From positions 2,390,001 to 2,454,000 of the forward strand of contig NZ_CP029190.1 in NCBI RefSeq assembly GCF_008642295.1: a DNA stretch of 64,000 bases, written 5' to 3'. Under the pieces are notes generated by a model. It searched no databases. It saw only the letters and a program-made list of their open reading frames with translations, and had not been told where the DNA came from. Made by a program: the position numbers and the translations under genes. The stretch comes from Streptomyces venezuelae (lineage in GTDB: Bacteria > Actinomycetota > Actinomycetes > Streptomycetales > Streptomycetaceae). Of this stretch, positions 29,126 through 36,670 are shown one piece after another. Numbering within the stretch: the first letter of the stretch is position 1; each line of letters starts with the position of its first letter.

Positions 29126-30106
29126 CTAGAAGAGGACTCGGGCCAGGGCGGTGCGGGCGGCGCCCACCCGCGGGTCGTCCCCGCCGATGACCTCGAACAG
29201 TTCCAGCAGGCGGAGCCGGGCCGCGTCGCGGTCCTCACCGGCGGTCACCCGCACGGTGTCCACCAGCCGCCCGAAGGCGTCCTCGACATGCCCGCCGACC
29301 AGGTCCAGGTCGGCCGCCGCGATCTGCGCCGCCGGGTCCTTGGGGTTCTCGGCCGCCGCCGCCCGCACCTCCTGCGGGTTCATACCCTGCACCCGCCGGA
29401 GGAGTTCGGCCTGCGCCAGGCCCAGCTTGGCCTCCGGGTGACCGGGGTCGTCGGCGAGTACGTTCTTGTACGCCTGCACGGCGCCGGCCAGGTCACCGGC
29501 GTCCAGCGCGGCCATGGCCGCCTCCAGCAGGGCGTCGTACGGCCCGGCCGGGGCGGCGGCGGCAACCCCTTCCGCCGGGGCGGCGCCCTCGGCGTCCGGG
29601 TCCACCGCGATCCCGGTCAGCCCGAAGCGCTCTTCGGCGACCTGGATCAGCTGCGCGAGGGTCTCGCGGATCTGCGCTTCCGGGGCCGCGCCCTGGAACA
29701 GCGGCAGCGCCTGGCCGGCGACCACGGCGAAGACGGCCGGGATGCCCTGGATGCCGAACTGCTGCATCAGCATCTGGTTGGCGTCGACGTCGACCTTGGC
29801 GAGCACGAACCGGCCGTTGGCCTCCACGGCCAGCCGCTCCAGCAGCGGGCCGAGCTGCTTGCAAGGCTCGCACCACTCGGCCCAGAAGTCGATGACGACC
29901 GGAACCTCGGCGGAGCGCTGGATCACATCGCGTTCAAAACCGGCCTCGTCGACATCGATGACGAGCGCCGACGGCGGCACCGCCGCGGAGCCACCCTGCC
30001 GGGCGGCTTCCGCCCGGGCCTGCTCCGCCTTCGCCTTGGCCTCACCGGCCGCCTTCACCGCGGCGAGGTCGACGACGCCGCTCATGGACATGTTTCTGGG
30101 CTGCAT
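29126..30106 (-). CDS. thioredoxin-domain/TPR protein (CnoX/YbbN-like)
   Basis: Cytoplasmic protein of 326 aa. A basic/Ala-rich N-terminal helix (residues ~15-37) is followed by a thioredoxin domain (residues ~45-150) with WAEWCEPCKQLGP; Cys79 and Cys82 form a redox CxxC, unlike E. coli CnoX, which has lost one Cys. The C-terminal half contains TPR-like helices (DALLEAAMAALDAGDLAGAVQAYKNVLADDPGHPEAKLGLAQAEL, in parts) that may hold unfolding client proteins. By family knowledge it should protect proteins against oxidation and hand them to chaperones. The ATG at 30106 is chosen because GGGGAGGA lies seven bases before it. It is divergent from a TetR gene. Confidence 0.85.
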   Translation of the reverse strand: MQPRNMSMSGVVDLAAVKAAGEAKAKAEQARAEAARQGGSAAVPPSALVIDVDEAGFERDVIQRSAEVPVVIDFWAEWCEPCKQLGPLLERLAVEANGRFVLAKVDVDANQMLMQQFGIQGIPAVFAVVAGQALPLFQGAAPEAQIRETLAQLIQVAEERFGLTGIAVDPDAEGAAPAEGVAAAAPAGPYDALLEAAMAALDAGDLAGAVQAYKNVLADDPGHPEAKLGLAQAELLRRVQGMNPQEVRAAAAENPKDPAAQIAAADLDLVGGHVEDAFGRLVDTVRVTAGEDRDAARLRLLELFEVIGGDDPRVGAARTALARVLF

Positions 30107-30258
30107 GCGTACATCCTCCCCCGTATGCGCGCGCTGAAGAAAAAGATCCGCCGAACCGGCGGAAAAGGCCGGTCCGGAACGTTCCGTGGCGCCGGGTCCC
30201 CACCTGGCGCCGTGTGGTTGTCGCGCGGTGCCGCCGGGATCGGTCATATCCGGGACTC

Positions 30259-30281
30259 TTACGCTACGAGCCGTAGCGTAA
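30259..30281. promoter_or_regulatory. TetR-type operator palindrome
   Basis: TTACGCTACG (30259-30268) and CGTAGCGTAA (30272-30281) form a perfect 10-bp inverted repeat with a 3-base spacer. It lies between the divergent thioredoxin/TPR gene and the TetR gene, 97 bases before the latter. This is the usual position of an autoregulatory TetR operator. Confidence 0.65.
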
Positions 30282-30378
30282 CTCCAACGGCGGCCCCGCG
30301 CCCCGTGATCTGAACCACATGGCTGCCACAGTGACGCGGCTCACGGCGGTTTGGCTACCGGCCGGTATGGTCCTCGCC

Positions 30379-31005
30379 ATGCACTCGCCTGATGTCCCCT
30401 CCGGAGCCGCCGGCCGGACCGGCCGCCCCCGCAGCGCCTCGGCGGACGCCGCGATCCTCGCCGCGACCCGGGACGCGCTGTGCGAGCTGGGCTGGTCGAA
30501 GGTGTCGATGGGCGATGTGGCGGCGCGGGCGGGGGTCGCCAAGACCACTCTGTACCGGCGGTGGTCGGGGAAGAACGAGCTGGTCGTGGACGCGGTCGCG
30601 GAGCTCTTCGACGAACTGGAACTCCCGGACCGGGGCTCCCTGGAGGCGGACGTCGAGTACGTGGTGCTGCGGTTCGCGGAACTGCTGCGGCGGCCGGAGG
30701 CGCGGACGGCGCTGATGGCGGTGGTCGCGGAATCCACCCGCGACGAGGCGCTCCGGGACCGGATCCGGTCGGCGATCGTGGACCGGCAGAAACGTCTCGT
30801 CGTACTGGGCCGGGAACGGGCCCAGGCCCGTGGCGAACTCCCGTACGAGGAGGACGAGGACCTGGCCGGCCGGACCACGGACCTGATCTTCGACGTGATC
30901 GCGGGCACGGTGGTCCATCGCGCGCTGGTCAGCTCGGAGCCGGTGGACGAGTTGTGGGTGGCCACGTTCACCACCCTCCTGATGCACGGCCTACGCGGCA
31001 CGTGA
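30379..31005 (+). CDS. TetR/AcrR family transcriptional regulator
   Basis: DNA-binding repressor of about 208 aa. The N-terminal TetR helix-turn-helix covers residues ~20-65 (DAAILAATRDALCELGWSKV, then MGDVAARAGVAKTTLYRRW). A helical ligand-binding domain follows (ELLRRPEARTALMAVVAEST, ...VHRALVSSEPVDE), resembling the TetR_C_11/16-type regulators. The ATG at 30379 is preferred: TATGGT ends eight bases upstream, fitting a leaderless message, and the protein then has a normal short N-terminus. In-frame ATGs at 30367 and 30319 are alternatives. The palindrome at 30259-30281 is its probable operator. Ligand and further targets are unknown. Confidence 0.88.
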   Translation: MHSPDVPSGAAGRTGRPRSASADAAILAATRDALCELGWSKVSMGDVAARAGVAKTTLYRRWSGKNELVVDAVAELFDELELPDRGSLEADVEYVVLRFAELLRRPEARTALMAVVAESTRDEALRDRIRSAIVDRQKRLVVLGRERAQARGELPYEEDEDLAGRTTDLIFDVIAGTVVHRALVSSEPVDELWVATFTTLLMHGLRGT

Positions 31006-31431
31006 CCCCCGGCCCCCGCCCCGGGGCCCCGGGCCGGACCGACGTCGCGGGACCGAGGCGGCGCCCCGCGCGGCTGCCGGCCCAGGCCCGGCGACGCCGG
31101 ATGCGCCAGGGCGAAGCCCTGGGCGGCCGGACCGAGGCCGGACCGAGGCGCGGGGGCGCGGGGCGGAGGCCCCTTGGCGGCGCCGCAACCGGCTACCGGG
31201 CCGGAGCGCAGGAGGCGCCAGGGCGCCATACCCCAGCCATCCAACGCGCAAAGCGCGACAGCGCCGGGTCCGGACCGAGGCGCAGGGCGCGGAAGCGCGG
31301 GGCGGAGGCTCCGTGGTGGCGCCGCACCCGGGTACCGGGCCGGGCCCGCGCAAGGGCGCCGCACCCGGGTACCGGGCCGGGCCCGCGAGGGCCGGGCCCG
31401 GGCTGGGGCGCCGGGCCCGGCTGGGGCCGGG
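31006..31431. repeat. GC-rich intergenic repeat region
   Basis: A 426-bp gene-free gap. A 32-bp sequence starting GCGCCGCACCCGGGTACC occurs twice without a mismatch, at 31319-31350 and 31356-31387, so the period is 37 bp. A longer imperfect duplication, about 75 bp starting with GACCGAGGCGC, is found near 31133-31205 and again near 31272-31345. The apparent reading frames here are products of the GC bias. No promoter is evident. Confidence 0.75.
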
Positions 31432-33132
31432 TTAGAAGCCCGGGGGTTCTGTGTAGGTGCCCCATTCGTCCCGGAGGGCGTTGCAGATTTCGCCCAGGGT
31501 CGCCTCCGCCCGCACCGCGTCCAGCATCGCCGGGATCATGTTCGAGCCGTCCCGGGCCGCGTCCAGCATCGCCTCCAGCGCGCCCCGCACCTTCTCCTCG
31601 TCCCGCCGCCCCTTGCGCTCGCCGAGGACCCGGACCTGCTCCCACTCCACCTCGTGGCTGACCCGGAGGATCTCCAGGTCCCCGGTGACCGAGCCGTGGT
31701 GGACGTTGACGCCGACGACCCGCTTGTCGCCCTTCTCCAGCGACCTCTGGTACTGGAAGGCCGATTCGGCGATCTCGCCGGTGAACCAGCCGTCCTCGAT
31801 ACCGCGCAGGATGCCCGAGGTGATCGGGCCGATCGGGTGCCGGCCGTCCGGGTGGGCGCGCAGCCCGCGCTCCCGGATCTGCTCGAAGATCTTCTCCGCG
31901 TCGGCCTCGATCCGGTCGGTGAGCTGCTCGACGTACCAGGAGCCGCCCAGCGGGTCGGCCACATTGGCCACCCCGGTCTCCTCCATCAGCACCTGCTGGG
32001 TGCGCAACGCGATCTCCGCGGCCTGCTCGCTCGGCAGCGCGAGGGTCTCGTCCAGGGCGTTGGTGTGCAGGGAGTTGGTGCCGCCGAGGATGGCCGACAG
32101 GGCCTCCACCGCCGTGCGCACCACGTTGTTGTACGGCTGCTGGGCCGTCAGCGAGACCCCGGCGGTCTGGGTGTGGAAGCGCAGCCACATGGCCTTGTCG
32201 GACTTCGCGCCGTACACCTCCTTCATCCAGCGGGCCCAGATCCTCCGGGCGGCGCGGAACTTCGCGATCTCCTCGAAGAAGTCGAGGTGCGCGTCGAAGA
32301 AGAAGGACAGGCCGGGGGCGAAGACATCGACGTCGAGCCCGCGGGAGAGGCCGAGCTCCACATAGCCGAAGCCGTCGGCGAGGGTGTACGCGAGCTCCTG
32401 CGCGGCCGTGGCCCCGGCCTCGCGGATGTGGTAGCCGGAGACGGAGAGCGGCTTGTAGGCGGGGATGCCGGTGGCGCAGTACTCCATGAGGTCGCCGATG
32501 AGCCGCAGGTGCGGCTCGGGCTCGAAGAGCCACTCCTTCTGGGCGATGTACTCCTTGAAGATGTCCGTCTGCAGGGTGCCGTTGAGGACGGCGGGGTCCA
32601 CGCCCTGCCGCTCGGCCGCCACCAGGTACATGCAGAAGACCGGCACGGCCGGGCCCGAGATCGTCATCGAGGTGGTGACGTCCCCGAGCGGGATGTCCTT
32701 GAACAGGACCTCCATGTCGGCGGCGGAGTCGATGGCGACCCCGCAGTGCCCGACCTCGCCGAGGGAACGGGGGTCGTCGGAGTCGCGGCCCATCAGGGTG
32801 GGCATGTCGAAGGCCACGGAGAGCCCGCCGCCGCCGGCGGCCAGGATCATCTTGTAGCGCTCGTTGGTCTGCTCGGCGTTGCCGAAGCCGGCGAACTGCC
32901 GGATGGTCCAGGTGCGGCCCCGGTAGCCGGTGGCGTGCAGGCCGCGGGTGTACGGGTACTCCCCCGGCCACCCGATCCGCTCGAAGCCCTCGTACGTGTC
33001 TCCGGGGCGGGGGCCGTAGACGGGCTCGACGGCATCACCGGAGAGCGTGGTGAAGTCCGCGTCCCGCTTGCGGGCCTTGTCGTAACGGGCCTGCCAGCGG
33101 CGGCGGCCCTCCTCGATGGCGTCAGCGTCCAT
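31432..33132 (-). CDS. icmA: isobutyryl-CoA mutase large subunit
   Basis: Adenosylcobalamin-dependent acyl-CoA mutase large subunit (566 aa), predicted to interconvert isobutyryl-CoA and n-butyryl-CoA, linking valine breakdown with butyrate-type precursors for polyketides. The barrel domain contains [20 protein letters not shown]. The substrate-selecting residues are Phe80 and Gln198 (KEYIAQKEW), the isobutyryl type; methylmalonyl-CoA mutases have Tyr and Arg there. There is no C-terminal B12-binding DxHxxG domain, so a separate small subunit (IcmB) must be encoded elsewhere. The ATG is seven bases from a TAAATT box with an operator palindrome in the promoter spacer, so the message is probably leaderless and repressible. 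Confidence 0.92.
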   Translation of the reverse strand: MDADAIEEGRRRWQARYDKARKRDADFTTLSGDAVEPVYGPRPGDTYEGFERIGWPGEYPYTRGLHATGYRGRTWTIRQFAGFGNAEQTNERYKMILAAGGGGLSVAFDMPTLMGRDSDDPRSLGEVGHCGVAIDSAADMEVLFKDIPLGDVTTSMTISGPAVPVFCMYLVAAERQGVDPAVLNGTLQTDIFKEYIAQKEWLFEPEPHLRLIGDLMEYCATGIPAYKPLSVSGYHIREAGATAAQELAYTLADGFGYVELGLSRGLDVDVFAPGLSFFFDAHLDFFEEIAKFRAARRIWARWMKEVYGAKSDKAMWLRFHTQTAGVSLTAQQPYNNVVRTAVEALSAILGGTNSLHTNALDETLALPSEQAAEIALRTQQVLMEETGVANVADPLGGSWYVEQLTDRIEADAEKIFEQIRERGLRAHPDGRHPIGPITSGILRGIEDGWFTGEIAESAFQYQRSLEKGDKRVVGVNVHHGSVTGDLEILRVSHEVEWEQVRVLGERKGRRDEEKVRGALEAMLDAARDGSNMIPAMLDAVRAEATLGEICNALRDEWGTYTEPPGF

Positions 33133-33139
33133 ACCTTCG

Positions 33140-33169
33140 AATTTACTAGGACGTCCTAGTAAATGTCGA
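33140..33169 (-). promoter_or_regulatory. icmA promoter with embedded 24-bp palindrome
   Basis: On the minus strand TCGACA (33169-33164) and TAAATT (33145-33140) are 18 bases apart, and the -10 box ends seven bases before the icmA ATG. A perfect 24-bp palindrome (33141-33164, half-site ATTTACTAGGAC) fills the spacer and overlaps both boxes. A dimeric repressor bound there would block polymerase. Confidence 0.7.
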
Positions 33170-33176
33170 TGGCAAA

Positions 33177-33199
33177 CCCCCGGAGAGTCGCTCCGGGGG
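33177..33199 (-). terminator. hairpin terminator of the DUF3817 gene
   Basis: Inverted repeat CCCCCGGAG/CTCCGGGGG with a 5-base loop, followed on the minus strand by GTTTGCC. It lies 27 bases after the DUF3817 stop and just ahead of the icmA promoter, which it would insulate. Confidence 0.7.
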
Positions 33200-33225
33200 T
33201 GCCTCGCTCCAGTGGGACGCGAGCC

Positions 33226-33561
33226 TCAGGCCTTGGCGGGGGCGGCGGCCGGGCCGCCGAGGACCAGCGGCTCGACCTCGGCGCGGACCTTGCGCTCGAC
33301 GAAGAAGGCGGCGAGCGGGATGGTGCCGCTGACCAGGATCCAGAGCAGCTTGCCGAAGGACCACTTGGCCTTGGAGCCGAGGTCGAAGGCGAAGACCAGG
33401 TAGACCATGAAGAGCACACCGTGCGCCTGGGAGACCGCGAAGGTGAGGTCGGCGCCGGTGTCGAAGCCGTACTTGGCCACCATGCAGGCGCAGAGGATCA
33501 GGAGCATGACCGCGGTCACGTAGGCCATGACGCGGTAGCGGGTCAGCACGCTTCGTTTCAT
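33226..33561 (-). CDS. DUF3817 small membrane protein
   Basis: Protein of 111 aa with three hydrophobic helices (YVTAVMLLILCACMVAKYGF, AHGVLFMVYLVFAFDLG, LLWILVSGTIPLAAFFVERK), the layout of the DUF3817 family of unknown function. The conserved AHGVLFMVYLVFA and the FxVERKV near the third helix support the family. A polar Ala/Pro-rich tail ends the protein. It is transcribed alone between a MarR gene and icmA, with its own terminator. A second family member is encoded at 40630-40989; the two differ clearly and are not recent duplicates. Confidence 0.88.
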   Translation of the reverse strand: MKRSVLTRYRVMAYVTAVMLLILCACMVAKYGFDTGADLTFAVSQAHGVLFMVYLVFAFDLGSKAKWSFGKLLWILVSGTIPLAAFFVERKVRAEVEPLVLGGPAAAPAKA

Positions 33562-33698
33562 GCGGACGAGCCTAACCGGCCGGAAAACGGCGGCGGACCC
33601 GGGAGCGCCCCGCCCGCCGGGCCCGCTCGGGGCCGGGCCGGGCCGCGGGCGGCGGGGCCGTGACGAAGCTCACCGGCCGGCGCTTCCGGCTGCGGCGA

Positions 33699-34208
33699 CT
33701 ACTTCTCGTCGAAGTCCGCGGCGGCCACCCGCAGCGGCCGGAGCATGGCGAAGATCTCCGCGCACTCCTCGGCGTCGTACGCGCCGAGCCCGAAGTCCAT
33801 GGCCATCAGGTCCCGGGTGGCCGCCTCCACCACCTCGCGGCCCTTGTCGGTGATCGACGCCAGGGTCCCGCGCCCGTCGTTCGGGTTCGGCCGCTTGGCC
33901 ACCAGACCGGACTTCATCAGCCGGTCGACGGTGTTGGTCACCGAGGTGGGGTGGACCATCAGCCGCTCGCCGATCTTCGACATCGGCAGTTCGCCGGCCT
34001 TGGAGAAGGTGAGCAGGACCAGGGCCTCGTAGCGGGCGAAGGTCAGCCCGTAGGGCTTCACCACGGCGTCGACCTCGCCGAGCAGGATCTGGTGCGCCCG
34101 CATGATCGAGGTGATCGCGGCCATGGAGGGGACCGGGCCCCAGCGCTGCTGCCAGAGCTCGTCGGCGCGGGCGATGGGATCGAAGGGAAGGCTGAGCGGC
34201 TTGGACAC
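33699..34208 (-). CDS. MarR family transcriptional regulator
   Basis: Winged-helix regulator of 169 aa. Helical dimerisation segments flank the DNA-binding domain at residues ~60-125: LTFARYEALVLLTFSKAGELPMSK, then GERLMVHPTSVTNTVDRLMKSGLV with the recognition helix, and the wing KRPNPNDGRGTLASITDKG. The start is a GTG at 34208 with no Shine-Dalgarno; TAAGGT ends eight bases upstream, again compatible with a leaderless transcript. It lies upstream of the DUF3817 gene in the same direction, 138 bp away. Typical ligands are small aromatics, but none can be inferred here. Confidence 0.9.
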   Translation of the reverse strand: MSKPLSLPFDPIARADELWQQRWGPVPSMAAITSIMRAHQILLGEVDAVVKPYGLTFARYEALVLLTFSKAGELPMSKIGERLMVHPTSVTNTVDRLMKSGLVAKRPNPNDGRGTLASITDKGREVVEAATRDLMAMDFGLGAYDAEECAEIFAMLRPLRVAAADFDEK

Positions 34209-34272
34209 GCACCCGACCTTACCGGCCGGTCAGTTGGGGGACAGGCCCGTCTCATTCCCCGGGCCGGGGGCC

Positions 34273-34332
34273 GGGCCTTCCCCCGGGCCTTCCCCAGGGC
34301 CGTTCACCGGGCCGTTCACCGGGCCGTTCACC
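34273..34332. repeat. 12-bp tandem repeat
   Basis: Five tandem 12-bp units between the MarR and phosphatase genes. The last three (34297-34332) are identical GGGCCGTTCACC; the first two (34273-34296) are GGGCCTTCCCC plus C or A. Probably a non-coding minisatellite; copy number may vary between strains. Confidence 0.75.
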
Positions 34333-34377
34333 GGGACGGGCCCCGGCCCCTGACCCGGCGGGGCCCGGGCCGCCGGG

Positions 34378-35118
34378 TCAGGGGGTCAGCAGGCGGTCCC
34401 GGAGGCGGGTGACGAGGGCCTCGTCGATCCCCAGGCGCCCGGTCGCGTACGCGTGCACCGAGCCGTAGCGCTCCGTCAGGTCGGCCAGGAAGAGCCGGAT
34501 GATCTGCTCCGGGGCCCGGCCGTAGGCCGGCCAGCGCAGGGTCCGGCCCGGGTTGGCCGCGTGCCAGTCCGCGACCAGGCGTTCGGTGGCCAGCTCGGTG
34601 AGCGCGAAGTCCGCGGCGATGACGTCCTCCGGGACGTCCAGCAGGGCGAGCACGAGTGCGGCCAGCAGACCGGTGCGGTCCTTGCCGGAGGCGCAGTGGA
34701 ACACCTGCGGCCCGTCGTCGGCCGCCAGCGCCTCCAGCGCCTCGCGGAGCTCCTCCGCCCCGTCCTCGGCGACCTCGGCGAACCGGTCGGCGAGGTAGCG
34801 CCAGGGGTCCAGCTCCGGATCGATCTCGGCCTGGTCGTACGGCCGGTGCTCGATGCTCAGGTTCCGGTACGTCAGGCCGTCCTGCTCCGGGACCCGGCCC
34901 TTCGCCTCGATCTCCCAGGGGTAGCGCAGGTCGATCACGGTCCGTATGCCCAGCTCCCGGAACCGTTCGAGGTCCGCCTGCGCGGCGGCCCCGGCGAGCT
35001 TCCCCAGCGAGTCGGACCGGTACAGCCGCCCCCAGCGGAGCTCCCGCCCGTCCCGGGTCCGATAGCCGCCCATGTCACGGAAGTTGTGCAGGTGCGCGAA
35101 CTCGATGTGTCGTCTCAT
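34378..35118 (-). CDS. tyrosine-protein phosphatase (IphP/PtpB-like)
   Basis: Cytoplasmic phosphatase of about 246 aa with the CX5R loop HCASGKDRTG (Cys142, Arg148), characteristic of dual-specificity tyrosine/phosphoinositide phosphatases of the IphP/MptpB group. The N-terminal NFRDMGGYRTRDG and RLYRSDSLGKL, and IRTVIDLRYPWEI, are hallmarks of that group. The late segment DFALTELATERLVADWHAA forms the helical lid. The ATG at 35118 is taken as start; a GTG at 35127 adds three residues, and neither has a Shine-Dalgarno. The next gene on the minus strand ends 25 bp upstream, so cotranscription with the antiporter is likely. Substrate not known. Confidence 0.9.
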   Translation of the reverse strand: MRRHIEFAHLHNFRDMGGYRTRDGRELRWGRLYRSDSLGKLAGAAAQADLERFRELGIRTVIDLRYPWEIEAKGRVPEQDGLTYRNLSIEHRPYDQAEIDPELDPWRYLADRFAEVAEDGAEELREALEALAADDGPQVFHCASGKDRTGLLAALVLALLDVPEDVIAADFALTELATERLVADWHAANPGRTLRWPAYGRAPEQIIRLFLADLTERYGSVHAYATGRLGIDEALVTRLRDRLLTP

Positions 35119-35143
35119 GGGCCGCACTTTAAGGGTGTCCCCA

Positions 35144-36256
35144 TCAGCTGATGATCAAGACGAGTCCGACGGCGAAGACCGCGTAGAACAGTCCGGCGCC
35201 CGCGAGACGGGCGGGCGTGAGTCTGCCGGTGCGCATGCCCAGGAGGAGGTGGGCGATCGCGGCGAGGGTGACGACCCCGGACCACAGCAGGGCGCCGTCG
35301 AAGTGCCAGCCGGTGAAGAGCAGGCCGATGCCGCTGGGGACGGTGGCCTGGATCATCATGGAGCCGGAGATATTGGCCAGGGCCAGCTCCGTCTTGCCCT
35401 GCCGGACCCAGATGACCGCGTTCATGATCTCTGGGAGTTCGGTGGCGATCGGGGCCAGCAGGAGCGCGGTGACCGTCGCGGACAGGCCGAGCATCGGGCC
35501 GATGACATCGAGCTGCTTCACGAAGAACTGCGCGGCGAAGAAGATCACCACGAGGGCCGCCAGGGTCTGGACGACCACGGCCCAGGTCGCCGGGGAGGCG
35601 GCCGAGGGCTGGAGCTTCAGCGGCTCCAACGGCTCGTCCTCGTCGTCCGTGCCCGCGTCGTCGGCGCGGCTGCTGCGGATCTCCCGCCAGAAGTAGACCG
35701 CGTAGGCCGCGAAGAACAGCAGACCGAGCGCGGGCTTGAAGGCGAAGGCGACCAGGCCGAGCGCGATCTTCAGGAAGAACACCGGCAGGAACCACGCCTG
35801 GTCCTTGGCCAGGCGCTGTATGTCCTTCGCATCGCCGAGGACCGCACCGCCGGGCCCCGCGAGGTCCGCACCCGGGCCGGTGTCCTCGCCGGAACCGGAA
35901 CCGGAACCGGCGCCTGCACCGGCGCCTGCGCCGGCGAGGACGGCGGCCCGGTCCCTGCGGCGCTTGAGGAGCAGCATGGCGCCGGTCACGCCATAGGCAA
36001 CGGTGGCCAGGGCGAGCGGGCCGCCCATGGCGGCGCCGACGCCGAGGTTCCTGGCCTCGTCGGTGGCACCGGTGGTCACGGCGACCAGGGTCACCACGGA
36101 CTCGGGCAGGGCGGTACCGAAGGCGGCCAGGATCGTGGCGACCGCCGTCTTCCCGACTCTGAGGCGCTCCCCCAGCCACTCCACCGCGTTGACGAACCAC
36201 TCGCAGGAGAGGTAGATCGCCACCGCGCACACGATGAGCAGTACGAAATGGATCAC
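35144..36256 (-). CDS. cation/proton or sodium-calcium antiporter (CaCA family)
   Basis: Integral membrane protein of 370 aa with about ten helices in two homologous halves. Each half holds the alpha-repeat signature: GTALPESVVTLVAVTTGA in the first, and APIATELPEIMNAVIWVRQG with ISGSMMIQATVPSGIGL in the second. These acidic/Pro motifs bind Ca2+ or Na+ in the CaCA superfamily. The central cytoplasmic loop has a Gly/Ala/Ser tandem stretch (AGAGAGAGSGSGSGEDTG) that is low complexity. The start is GTG at 36256 (IHFVLLIVCAVAIY), with GGAAGG about twelve bases upstream. The ion specificity cannot be read from sequence. Divergent from a GH6-like lipoprotein. Confidence 0.88.
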   Translation of the reverse strand: MIHFVLLIVCAVAIYLSCEWFVNAVEWLGERLRVGKTAVATILAAFGTALPESVVTLVAVTTGATDEARNLGVGAAMGGPLALATVAYGVTGAMLLLKRRRDRAAVLAGAGAGAGAGSGSGSGEDTGPGADLAGPGGAVLGDAKDIQRLAKDQAWFLPVFFLKIALGLVAFAFKPALGLLFFAAYAVYFWREIRSSRADDAGTDDEDEPLEPLKLQPSAASPATWAVVVQTLAALVVIFFAAQFFVKQLDVIGPMLGLSATVTALLLAPIATELPEIMNAVIWVRQGKTELALANISGSMMIQATVPSGIGLLFTGWHFDGALLWSGVVTLAAIAHLLLGMRTGRLTPARLAGAGLFYAVFAVGLVLIIS

Positions 36257-36670
36257 GGGATCGTCCGGCCTTCCCGCACCGGCGGGGGCCTCGAAGAACG
36301 ATCGGCGCGGGAGCGGCGGACGGCTTCGGCCCCGCCGGCGCGCTGATATGCGTCGTCGACAAATGGGCCGAAGGTCTCGCCCACCCGCATCCGAACCGGA
36401 GGCGGGCCCGGCCACCGGGAACCCGGAGGCTCCAGTGTGTCGATGACCGGTATCTCGGGGCTACTCCCCTTCGCGCCGCCCACTATAACCGTCGGCATCG
36501 CCACGATATACAGCGGTATGAGGCGGAGTACGGCGGCATGCAAATTCACCACCGGTTCAGCCCAGGTGTGGCGACCTGCTGTGATTCGTCCGACATGTCA
36601 CGATGTCCCAGCCCGCTGCCATCTGCCCTCGGGCCCGCCCAGCCCGCCTCGCCCGCCCGGAGGAAGCCGG
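36257..36670. promoter_or_regulatory. divergent intergenic region, antiporter / GH6 lipoprotein
   Basis: A 414-bp gap between divergent genes. The stretch 36470-36600 is distinctly A/T-richer than its flanks and probably carries the promoter of the lipoprotein. I found no match to the CebR cellulose-utilisation operator (TGGGAGCGCTCCCA). No small gene is evident. Confidence 0.35.

Noticed and set aside
36257..36670. CebR-type operator (TGGGAGCGCTCCCA) expected for a cellulase gene
   Set aside because: I searched the gap by eye and found no match; this agrees with a non-cellulolytic role.
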